This document shows positions 7,461-14,385 of a stretch of DNA of 16,512 nt, piece by piece. The stretch is taken from positions 1 to 16,512 of the forward strand of contig CAZDLB010000036.1 in NCBI GenBank assembly GCA_964505995.1, in the 5' to 3' direction. Origin of the DNA: JAJRVH01 sp964505995 (GTDB lineage Bacteria > Pseudomonadota > Zetaproteobacteria > Mariprofundales > Mariprofundaceae). Made by a program: the position numbers and the translations under genes. The stretch's first letter is position 1. Each line of letters starts with the position of its first letter. Below the pieces are notes generated by a model. It searched no databases. It saw only the letters and a list, made by a program, of their open reading frames with translations, and was not told where the DNA came from.

Positions 7461-8339
7461 CTAGCCTGCGAGCAGCTCCTGCATGCGCTTCCCCAGCAGC
7501 GTCGGATTGCGCTCGACGGCCACGCCGGCCGCCTCCAAGGCCTCAAACTTGGCCGCGGCCGTGCCCTTGCCGCCCGAGATGATCGCGCCGGCATGCCCCA
7601 TGCGCTTGCCCGATGGCGCCGTGGCTCCGGCAATGAAGGCCACGACGGGCTTGCTCACATGCTCGCGGATATACTCGGCGGCATGCTCCTCATCCGCGCC
7701 GCCGATCTCGCCGATCATGACGATCCCCTCGGTCTGTTCATCCTTCTCGAACAGCCGCAGCGCCTCGATGAAACCGATGCCGTGAATCGGATCGCCGCCC
7801 ATGCCGATGCAGGTGCTCTGTCCGAGTCCCGCGCGCGTGAGCTGATCGACGGCCTCGTAGGTCAGGGTTCCGGAGCGCGAAACCACGCCAACCCTTCCCG
7901 GCTGGTGGATATGGCCCGGCATGATGCCGATCTTGGCCTGCCCGGGCGTGATGATGCCGGGGCAGTTCGGTCCGATCAGCACCGGCGCGGCGGGAAAGGA
8001 CTTTAGCTCGGCCTTGACGCGAAGCATGTCCAGCACCGGGATGCCCTCGGTGATGCAGACGATCAGCTTCAGCCCTGCCTCGGCCGCCTCGATGATGGCA
8101 TCGGCGGCAAAGCGGGGCGGCACGAAGATCACCGTCGCCTCCGCGCCTTCCTGCTCCACGGCATCGGCCACGGTGTCGAACACCGGCAGGCCAAGATGCG
8201 TCTGGCCGCCCTTGCCGGGCGTCACGCCACCGACCAGCTTCGTGCCGTACTCCAGCATCTGTCCGGCATGAAAGCTGCCCTGCCGGCCGGTCAGGCCCTG
8301 GCAGATCACGCGCGTATGTCGATCAAGAAGCACGCTCAT
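7461..8339 (-). CDS. sucD: succinyl-CoA synthetase (ligase) alpha subunit
   Basis: The 292-residue alpha subunit carries the CoA site and the phosphohistidine of the TCA enzyme that converts succinyl-CoA and NDP/ADP to succinate and NTP. The Rossmann-like CoA-binding start GLTGRQG (15-21) is intact, as are IGPNCPG (122-128, Cys126 near CoA) and MGHAGAIISGGKGTA (247-261) with active-site His249. The length matches the family (about 290). The ATG overlaps the sucC stop as ATGA (8336-8339), giving tight translational coupling and 1:1 synthesis of the two subunits. Confidence 0.97.
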   Translation of the reverse strand: MSVLLDRHTRVICQGLTGRQGSFHAGQMLEYGTKLVGGVTPGKGGQTHLGLPVFDTVADAVEQEGAEATVIFVPPRFAADAIIEAAEAGLKLIVCITEGIPVLDMLRVKAELKSFPAAPVLIGPNCPGIITPGQAKIGIMPGHIHQPGRVGVVSRSGTLTYEAVDQLTRAGLGQSTCIGMGGDPIHGIGFIEALRLFEKDEQTEGIVMIGEIGGADEEHAAEYIREHVSKPVVAFIAGATAPSGKRMGHAGAIISGGKGTAAAKFEALEAAGVAVERNPTLLGKRMQELLAG

Positions 8340-9508
8340 CGTCCGCTCTCCTTCACCGCCTCGACGGCCATGCGCGCCGCCTGATCCAGATCATCGGCCC
8401 AGCGCACATCCAGCCCGGCATCGCGCACCATCGCACGGCCCTGCTCCTCGTTCGTGCCGACCAGCCGCATGACCACCGGCACCCGCATCGGATGGGTTCT
8501 GACCGCATCCAGCAGCCCCTGCGCGATGATGTCGCAACGCACGATGCCGCCGAAGATGTTGACCAGCACGGCCTCGACATGCGCATCGGAGAACAGCAGC
8601 CGGAAGGCCTCGGCCACCGACTCGACACGGACGCCGCCGCCGACATCGAGGAAGTTGGCCGGACTTCCACCCTTGAGCTGGATGATGTCCATGGTCGCCA
8701 TGGCCAGCCCCGCGCCATTGACCATGCAGCCGATGTTGCCGTCCAGCGCGATATAGTTCAGACCGAAACGCGAGGCCTCGGTTTCGCGCGGATCCTCCTC
8801 GTCGGCATCGCGCATCTCGACCATCTCCGGCTGGCGAAACAGCGCATTGTCGTCCACCGCGATCTTCGCATCGAGCGCCACAAGCCTTTCATCGGCGGTC
8901 AGCACCAGCGGATTGAGTTCCAGAAGCGAACAGTCCCGCTCGATGAAGGCACGGTAGAGCCGGCCGGCCATCTCGTCGAACAGTGCCGCCTGACGCCCCT
9001 CAAGGCCGAGAAAGTGAACCATGCTCAGGCTGTCCTCATCGCTCAGGCCGGTTTCGACCGAAACCGGATGCGTCAGAATCTTCTCCGGCGCTTTGGCCGC
9101 AACCTCCTCGATATCCATGCCACCGGCCGGACTGACGACGAAGGCCACGGCCTCGGCGTCGCGATCCACCAGCAGCGACAGATAGAATTCGCTGACGATA
9201 TCCAGACCTTCCTCAACATAGACCTTGCGGACCAGCTTGCCGGCCGTCCCGGTCTGGTGGGTCACCAGCCTGGAACCGAGCAAATCACCGGCCGCCGTTT
9301 CGACCTGGTCCAGCGAACGGCACAGACGCACGCCACCGGCCTTGCCGCGCCCGCCGGCATGGATCTGCGCCTTGACGACCCAGACCGAGCCGCCAAGCGC
9401 GTCGGCGGCGGCGCGCGCTTCCCCGGCCGTCGTGGCCAGTTGTCCGCGCGGCACATCCACGCCGAAGCCGGCCAGCACCTGCTTGGCCTGATATTCATGG
9501 ATATTCAA
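8336..9508 (-). CDS. sucC: succinyl-CoA synthetase (ligase) beta subunit
   Basis: The 390-residue beta subunit provides the ATP-grasp nucleotide site. It starts MNIHEYQAKQVLAGFGV as expected. The glycine loop GGRGKAGGV lies at 52-60, LLELNPLVLT at 195-204, NGAGLAMATMD at 264-274, and GTNEEQG at 351-357. The codon used is TTG (9508), not ATG, but the ribosome site GGGAGGG stands 5 bases upstream and the first residues match the family exactly, so this start is secure. It sits 42 bases after mdh and overlaps sucD by four bases. Confidence 0.97.
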   Translation of the reverse strand: MNIHEYQAKQVLAGFGVDVPRGQLATTAGEARAAADALGGSVWVVKAQIHAGGRGKAGGVRLCRSLDQVETAAGDLLGSRLVTHQTGTAGKLVRKVYVEEGLDIVSEFYLSLLVDRDAEAVAFVVSPAGGMDIEEVAAKAPEKILTHPVSVETGLSDEDSLSMVHFLGLEGRQAALFDEMAGRLYRAFIERDCSLLELNPLVLTADERLVALDAKIAVDDNALFRQPEMVEMRDADEEDPRETEASRFGLNYIALDGNIGCMVNGAGLAMATMDIIQLKGGSPANFLDVGGGVRVESVAEAFRLLFSDAHVEAVLVNIFGGIVRCDIIAQGLLDAVRTHPMRVPVVMRLVGTNEEQGRAMVRDAGLDVRWADDLDQAARMAVEAVKESGR

Positions 9509-9550
9509 GCTTCCCTCCCGGAATGAGCAGACTGCATCGCGTTCGATCGA

Positions 9551-10531
9551 TCAGAAATGGCCGAAGGCATCCACGGACCGAACCAGCTCCTTCACGGCCT
9601 CCATCGAATGATGCAGCGCCGTCGACTCATCAGCGGACAGATCCAGTTCGATGACCGCCTCCACACCGCCGCCGCCGAGCTTGCACGGCACGCCGAGGTA
9701 GTAGCCATCCACGCCGTATTCGCCTTCGAGATAGGCCGCACACGGCAGGATGCGCTTCTTGTCCTTCAGAATCGCCTCGGCCATCTCGACGACCGCCGCG
9801 CCCGGCGCGTAGAAGGCCGAGCCGGTCTTCAGCAGGCTGACGATCTCGGCCCCGCCATGGGCCGTGCGCTCGCAGATCGCATCCACGCGCTCCCTGCTCA
9901 GCAGCTCGGTGATCGGAATGCCGGCCACGGTCGAATAGCGCGGCAGCGGCACCATCGTATCGCCATGGCCGCCCAGCACGAAGGCATTGACGTCCTCGAT
10001 CGACACATCCAGCTCGTCGGCGATGAACGCGCGCATGCGCGCCGAATCCAGCACGCCGGCCATGCCGATGACGCGCTGCTTGGGAAAGCCGGAAACCTTC
10101 AGGGCCGTGTACACCATCGCATCCAGCGGATTGGTGACGACCAGGATCACGCAGTAGGGCGAATGCGCGACGATGTTCTTCGTGACCTCGGCGACGATCT
10201 TCACATTCGTGGACAGCAGATCATCGCGGCTCATGCCGGGCTTGCGCGCGATGCCGGCGGTAATGATCACGAGATCGGAGCCGGCGGTCTCGGCATAGTC
10301 CTGCGTGCCATGAACAATGGCGTTATACCCCTGAATCGGCGAGGCCTCGTGCATGTCCAGCGCCTTGCCCTGCGGCACGCCGTCCACGATGTCGATCAGC
10401 ACGATGTTCGCGAGCTCCTTCTGGGCCGCCAGAAAGGCGGCCGTGGCGCCGACGTGACCTGCGCCGACGACGGTGACCTTCTTGCGGTGAAAAGCCGCCT
10501 TAGTTTCATCCTTGGTTTCCGACCAGCGCAT
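9551..10531 (-). CDS. mdh: malate dehydrogenase (LDH-type)
   Basis: A 326-residue NAD-dependent enzyme that oxidises malate to oxaloacetate in the TCA cycle. The NAD loop GAGHVG is at 23-28, with Asp47 (VLIDIVDG) selecting NAD over NADP. The substrate arginines are Arg96, Arg102 (ARKPGMSR) and Arg165, and the catalytic pair is Asp162 (LDSAR) and His189 (GGHGD). GVPQGKALDM (51-60) is typical of the tetrameric LDH-like malate dehydrogenases. The ATG at 10531 follows GGAGGAGG, so the frame extended to 10603 is rejected. The N-terminus is about 15 residues longer than usual before the first beta strand. It is the first gene of an mdh-sucC-sucD-phosphoesterase operon, an order also known in Alphaproteobacteria for mdh-sucCD. 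Confidence 0.95.
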   Translation of the reverse strand: MRWSETKDETKAAFHRKKVTVVGAGHVGATAAFLAAQKELANIVLIDIVDGVPQGKALDMHEASPIQGYNAIVHGTQDYAETAGSDLVIITAGIARKPGMSRDDLLSTNVKIVAEVTKNIVAHSPYCVILVVTNPLDAMVYTALKVSGFPKQRVIGMAGVLDSARMRAFIADELDVSIEDVNAFVLGGHGDTMVPLPRYSTVAGIPITELLSRERVDAICERTAHGGAEIVSLLKTGSAFYAPGAAVVEMAEAILKDKKRILPCAAYLEGEYGVDGYYLGVPCKLGGGGVEAVIELDLSADESTALHHSMEAVKELVRSVDAFGHF

Positions 10532-10598
10532 CTTGCCTCCTCCCGGGCCGTTTCTGCCCGTTTTAAGCCCTGCGGACCATGCTGCTCGATCCACCCCA

Positions 10599-10627
10599 AA
10601 CATAAACCCGTCATGCCGGCTTGTCGA
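10599..10627 (-). promoter_or_regulatory. possible sigma-70 promoter of the mdh operon
   Basis: Minus-strand TCGACA (10627-10622) and TATGTT (10604-10599) are spaced by 17 bases. Transcription would start near 10592, about 60 bases before the mdh ATG. The -35 matches consensus at five of six positions and the -10 at four of six. Confidence 0.4.
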
Positions 10628-10658
10628 ACCCCGGCCGCTGCCATGCTAGGCTGCCTGC

Positions 10659-12089
10659 ATGAGCGCCCCCGCCCGAAGCATAGAGCTGCCCAGGCTTGAG
10701 CTGGAATCCCGGCTGCCAGCGGTCGTATTCGAGACCTGCCGCGCCATCGCCGGCGCCGGCGGACGCGCATGGCTCGTCGGCGGCTGCGTGCGCGATCTGC
10801 TGCTGAGCCTGAATCCGAAGGATTTCGACCTCGAGGTCTATCATCTCGATGCCGACACCCTTGCAAAGGCCCTGGCGCCTCTGGGGCGCTGCCGCGCGGT
10901 CGGGCGACAGTTTGGCGTCATCAAGCTCCAGCAGCCGGGCCATGAGATCGATATCGCGCTGCCGCGCCGGGAAAGGAAAACCGGCGCCGGCCACCGCGGC
11001 TTCGACGTCGTCTGCGATCCGGAACTGCCCCCCGAGATCGCCAGCCAGCGCCGTGATTTCACGATCAATGCGCTGATGCTCGACCCGCTTGCGGGCGAAC
11101 TTCTGGATCCGCATCATGGCCGCGAGGATCTGAAGCGGCGCATCCTGCGGCATGTCTCTCCGGCCTTCATCGAGGATCCGCTCAGACCGCTGCGGGCGAT
11201 GCAGTTTGCGGCCCGCTTTGCGCTGCGGCTTGCGCCAGAAACGGCAAAGCTCTGCGCCTCGATGCTGGCCGAGGCCACCAGCCTGCCGGGCTCGCGCATC
11301 TGGCTGGAATGGCAGAAATGGGCCCATGCCGATCGCCCCTCGCACGGGCTGGCGGCATTGCGCGAGGCCGGCTGGCTGGGCCTGTATCCGGCGATCGGGG
11401 ATCTGATCGGTTGCGATCAGGATCCCCGCTGGCATCCGGAGGGCGATGTCTGGAACCACACGCTGCTCGTCGTCGATCAGGCCGCAGGGATTGCCCGGGA
11501 CCGGATGCTGGATGGGCACACGAGTGAATATCTCGTCTTTGCCGCGCTCTGCCATGATTTCGGCAAGCCGGCCACGAGCATCACCCATGCCAATGGCCGG
11601 ATCGGTTCGCCGGGCCACAGCGAGGCCGGCTGCGCGCCGGCCCGTTCCTTTCTCGGCAGCATTCATGCCCCGGGACGAATCGCCATCCATGTATTGCCGC
11701 TGATCCGGGATCATATCACCCACCTTCATAGCCAACCCAGCCCTCGCGCCGTCCGCCGCCTTGCCCATCGGCTGGAGCCGGCCAGCATCGAACTCTGGGA
11801 GATGCTCGTGCAGGCCGATGCCTCGGGCCGGCATCCCGCCCCGCCATCAAGACCGGCGCTGCCGTGGCTTGAGCTCGCCCGCAGGCTGCGGGCTGAACAG
11901 AGCAGGCCGGCGCCGATCGTGACCGGGCGCATGCTGATGGATCTCGGCATGAAACCGGGGCCAGAGATGGGCCGGCTGATCGAGCAGGCCTACGAGGCCC
12001 AGCTGGACGGCGAATTTGCCAGCGAGGATGAGGCTCGGGAATGGTGCAGAGCCAGGGTAGCCGCTTTCGGTTATTCGCCCTCTGACTGA
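10659..12089 (+). CDS. CCA tRNA nucleotidyltransferase / poly(A) polymerase family protein with HD domain
   Basis: A 476-residue class II nucleotidyltransferase. The head domain has LVGGCVRD (39-46), the metal-binding DFD (Asp55, Asp57) and RRDFTINAL (131-139). The neck has the family motif DPLRPLRAMQFAARF (173-187). An HD phosphohydrolase domain follows, with EGDVWNHT (261-268), CHDFGKP (298-304) and GH at 319-320, as in bacterial Cca proteins that trim 2',3'-cyclic phosphates. All three tRNA genes in this window encode CCA, so the enzyme would mainly repair damaged tRNA ends or add tails. Sequence alone does not separate CCA addition from poly(A) addition, so no symbol is given. The gene converges on tatC and overlaps its end by 19 bases. 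The ribosome site before the ATG is weak. Confidence 0.88.
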   Translation: MSAPARSIELPRLELESRLPAVVFETCRAIAGAGGRAWLVGGCVRDLLLSLNPKDFDLEVYHLDADTLAKALAPLGRCRAVGRQFGVIKLQQPGHEIDIALPRRERKTGAGHRGFDVVCDPELPPEIASQRRDFTINALMLDPLAGELLDPHHGREDLKRRILRHVSPAFIEDPLRPLRAMQFAARFALRLAPETAKLCASMLAEATSLPGSRIWLEWQKWAHADRPSHGLAALREAGWLGLYPAIGDLIGCDQDPRWHPEGDVWNHTLLVVDQAAGIARDRMLDGHTSEYLVFAALCHDFGKPATSITHANGRIGSPGHSEAGCAPARSFLGSIHAPGRIAIHVLPLIRDHITHLHSQPSPRAVRRLAHRLEPASIELWEMLVQADASGRHPAPPSRPALPWLELARRLRAEQSRPAPIVTGRMLMDLGMKPGPEMGRLIEQAYEAQLDGEFASEDEAREWCRARVAAFGYSPSD

Positions 12090-12841
12090 TTTGCCGGCCT
12101 GGCACTGGCTTGATCAGGCTCGAAGCGTCTGGCCAGCAACAGACCGATCTCGAAGAGCAGGAGCATCGGCAGCGCCAGCAGGATCTGCGAGATCACATCC
12201 GGTGGCGTCAGAATGGCAGCAAGGATAAACATCCAGACAACGACAAAACGCCTTTTTTCGGCCAGTTGACTGGCCCGAACCAGATTCAGACGGGCGAGCA
12301 GGGTCAGCACGGTCGGAATCTCGAAACTGAGTCCGAAGGCAAAGATCAGTTTCAGGAACAGCGACAGGTATTCACGCACGGCGGGCAAAGCATGAATCTG
12401 TTCGGTGGCAAAGCCGAAGAAAAAGGAAAAGATCAGCGGAAACACGACAAAATAGGCAAACGCGCCGCCCGCCAGAAACAGGAGCACGCTGCTGACCACG
12501 ACGATTCGGAACAGTTTTTTCTCATTGGCATACAGCCCCGGAGCCACGAACGCCCAGAGCTGATAGAAGCTGACCGGCGACGTGGCGAACAGGCTGAGCA
12601 GCAACGCGATCTTCAGGTAGGTGAAAAAGACATCCGGCGCATTGAGGAAGACCATGTTCGAACCGGGCGGTAACTCCGCCAGCATCGGAGCCGCCATCCA
12701 TTCGAAGACCGGCTGTGCCCAGTTCATCAACAGCGCAACTCCGAGCAGATACACAACCAGAGACAGCCGCAGGCGAGACTGCAGCTCCTTGAGATGATCG
12801 ATCAGACGCATCCCCGATGCAGCGGGGTCCAAAGGGTTCAT
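12071..12841 (-). CDS. tatC: Sec-independent protein translocase TatC
   Basis: A 256-residue, six-helix inner-membrane protein that recognises twin-arginine signals and, with TatB, forms the receptor of the Tat pathway. Conserved parts are the N-terminal LIDHLKELQSRL (13-24), the periplasmic FVAPGLYANEKK, the FGLSFEIPT segment and the late LTPPDVISQ. The length is normal for bacterial TatC. Its ATG overlaps the tatB stop as ATGA. Its last 19 bases overlap the end of the CCA enzyme gene on the opposite strand. Confidence 0.96.
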   Translation of the reverse strand: MNPLDPAASGMRLIDHLKELQSRLRLSLVVYLLGVALLMNWAQPVFEWMAAPMLAELPPGSNMVFLNAPDVFFTYLKIALLLSLFATSPVSFYQLWAFVAPGLYANEKKLFRIVVVSSVLLFLAGGAFAYFVVFPLIFSFFFGFATEQIHALPAVREYLSLFLKLIFAFGLSFEIPTVLTLLARLNLVRASQLAEKRRFVVVWMFILAAILTPPDVISQILLALPMLLLFEIGLLLARRFEPDQASARPANQSEGE

Positions 12842-13137
12842 GATCCGCTGGCAGGAGGCTTCGGCTTGCCAGCCCGATCGGACTCCGTTGCACCTCCGGC
12901 AACCTCATCCCTGATCTCGACGACCTGCCTGCGGACACTGTCGCCTACCTCCCGGATGGGCGCGCTCTCCTTCTCGATTTCGCGCATCACCTCCCCACGC
13001 ATGCCCGTCCACCAGTTGCGCGCAAAACGAGCCCACCGGCCAATCTGGCCGAAGAATTCCGGCATGCGCTCCGGGCCGACGACAACGAACAGCAGGATGC
13101 CGATCAGCAGCAGCTCAAAGATTCCGATATCGGGCAT
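12838..13137 (-). CDS. tatB: Sec-independent protein translocase TatB
   Basis: A 99-residue protein with one N-terminal membrane helix (about 5-20) followed by the hinge VVGPERMPEF, where the GPER glutamate is typical of TatB, then an amphipathic helix (GQIGRWARFARNW) and a charged C-terminal tail. It pairs with TatC to bind twin-arginine precursors. It lies between tatA (24-base gap) and tatC (ATGA overlap). A GGGGGTG ribosome site stands just before the ATG. Confidence 0.93.
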   Translation of the reverse strand: MPDIGIFELLLIGILLFVVVGPERMPEFFGQIGRWARFARNWWTGMRGEVMREIEKESAPIREVGDSVRRQVVEIRDEVAGGATESDRAGKPKPPASGS

Positions 13138-13161
13138 GCATCACCCCCGGTGGGACGGCGA

Positions 13162-13347
13162 TCAGTCCCCGGACTCCTTGCCGGAGGGCTTGTCCTGCTC
13201 CGGCTTGTCATCCTCCGACATCGTGTTGCGGAAATTCTTGATGCCCTTGGCCAGCCCCGCGCCCAGCTGCGGCAGCTTGCCGGCACCGAACAGCACGATG
13301 ACGATCAGCAGGATGATCAGCAATTCCGAAGTACCCAGTCCGAACAT
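13162..13347 (-). CDS. tatA: Sec-independent protein translocase TatA
   Basis: A 61-residue protein that oligomerises to form the Tat transport channel. It begins MFGLGTSELLIILLIVIVLF, a single helix, then the hinge FGAGKLP (20-26) and the amphipathic helix LGAGLAKGIKNFR, then an acidic soluble tail. The start at 13347 is fixed by the ribosome site GGAGAGG just upstream. The 32 additional codons of the longer frame are rejected. It heads a tatABC operon divergent from the Rieske gene, with 141 bases between. I could not find a convincing promoter on its strand. Confidence 0.94.
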   Translation of the reverse strand: MFGLGTSELLIILLIVIVLFGAGKLPQLGAGLAKGIKNFRNTMSEDDKPEQDKPSGKESGD

Positions 13348-13447
13348 AACCTCTCCTTCATCAAACCCATGGCCTGACCATGAAGTCCTCAATACCGACT
13401 GCATAGTGCCGAAATGCAAGCCTCGTGCAACCATCAATTCCATGGTT

Positions 13448-13453
13448 TATACT
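13448..13453 (+). promoter_or_regulatory. possible -10 box for the Rieske/cytochrome operon
   Basis: TATACT matches the -10 consensus at five of six positions and lies about 35 bases before the Rieske ATG. The -35 at the usual spacing (GTGCAA, 13425-13430) is poor, so this promoter may need an activator if it is real. Confidence 0.35.
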
Positions 13454-13488
13454 GGCCATAAGCAATCGGTGACGGGAGGACGCGGGTT

Positions 13489-14385
13489 ATGCCACTGCAG
13501 CTTGGCCTGGAGGTTTTCGATCGGCAAGGGACCAGCCTGGGGCGTATCAGCCGCCTGATCGCCAACCAGTCGGATCGCCAGATTCAGGCGGGAGTTGTCC
13601 GGCTGCCCGATGGCCGGGAGGTCGTCGTCAATGCAGATCATTTTGAACCCGATACACGAGGCCTGATCCTGAATCTCGACGAAAAGGATCTGGATTCCAT
13701 GCCCCAATTTGAGCCTGGAAGATATTATGCCCTGCATCCGGTGGAGTGGCAGGAAGAATGGGGAGCCGTTCAGGGAGAAATTCTCAGTCTCTATCCTGCC
13801 GATGATGCCGACCAAGTTAGCCGACGCCGTTTTATCTTTGGCAGTCTGGCCATCATCGGGACCATTCTTGCGAGCCTCGCATACCCCATCGCACGATACC
13901 TTCTTTATCCTCTGACCAAAGGCTTGCCTCGAATCTGGACGCGATTGAAACTACCTGAACGGATCATCGAAAACGACAGCCCCATATTCATTCCCTACAA
14001 GGTTCATCGGGTCGAAGGGTACCTCGAGGAAAACATCCCCAAGGGGGTTTGGCTGATCAAGCCATCCGTCGGTCTGTCCAATCAAATTGCCAAACGTGGA
14101 AACGCACTTGAGTTCCCTGAGGTCGGCTGGGCGAATGAGAAGCAGGACTGGGTTGCGTTCTCGCCGAAATGCCCCCACCTGGGGTGCAATGTTCACTGGT
14201 CTTCCGAGGAACATGCGTTTCTATGCCCATGCCACGGAAGTCGCTTCAGTCTTGATGGACGTGTGATTGCCGGACCTGCTCCGCGGGGGCTAGATACCCT
14301 TCCCGTTCGAACTAAGGACCATCAGGTCGAGATCATGGACATGGAATTCCGGGCGGGGATTCCTGAAAAGAAAAGGACGGCGTAA
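13489..14385 (+). CDS. PRC-barrel-Rieske fusion, iron-sulfur subunit of a bc-type complex
   Basis: A 298-residue protein with two parts. Residues 3-75 look like a PRC-barrel (GLEVFDRQGTSLGRI, then VVRLPDGREVVV). Residues 111-118 are SRRRFIFG, a twin-arginine motif, leading into a membrane helix (118-141). The Rieske domain (about 165-290) has CPHLGC (228-233) and CPCHGS (246-251). Cys228, His230, Cys246 and His249 would hold the [2Fe-2S] cluster, and Cys233-Cys248 would form the disulfide. The Rieske head would work in the periplasm, passing electrons from quinol to cytochrome c, while the PRC part stays in the cytosol. The ATG follows GGGAGGA. Its stop overlaps the cytochrome b start by one base (TAATG). 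Ordinary Rieske subunits are about 180-200 residues, and the extra length is the PRC module. Confidence 0.9.
   Translation: MPLQLGLEVFDRQGTSLGRISRLIANQSDRQIQAGVVRLPDGREVVVNADHFEPDTRGLILNLDEKDLDSMPQFEPGRYYALHPVEWQEEWGAVQGEILSLYPADDADQVSRRRFIFGSLAIIGTILASLAYPIARYLLYPLTKGLPRIWTRLKLPERIIENDSPIFIPYKVHRVEGYLEENIPKGVWLIKPSVGLSNQIAKRGNALEFPEVGWANEKQDWVAFSPKCPHLGCNVHWSSEEHAFLCPCHGSRFSLDGRVIAGPAPRGLDTLPVRTKDHQVEIMDMEFRAGIPEKKRTA

Noticed and set aside
8492..9526. Long plus-strand frame (344 codons) opposite sucC
   Set aside because: An antisense shadow of a securely identified gene, with low-complexity composition.
10621..10658. Leaderless-mRNA promoter for the CCA enzyme (TGC TAGGCT at 10644-10652)
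   Set aside because: The -10 matches consensus at only three of six positions and there is no -35; the ATG distance is suggestive but too weak to list as a feature.
9557..10699. Long plus-strand frame (380 codons) opposite mdh
   Set aside because: Another antisense shadow: Arg-, His- and Gln-rich, without family features.
10611..11834. Long minus-strand frame (407 codons) opposite the CCA enzyme gene
   Set aside because: A shadow of a clear nucleotidyltransferase gene in GC-rich DNA.
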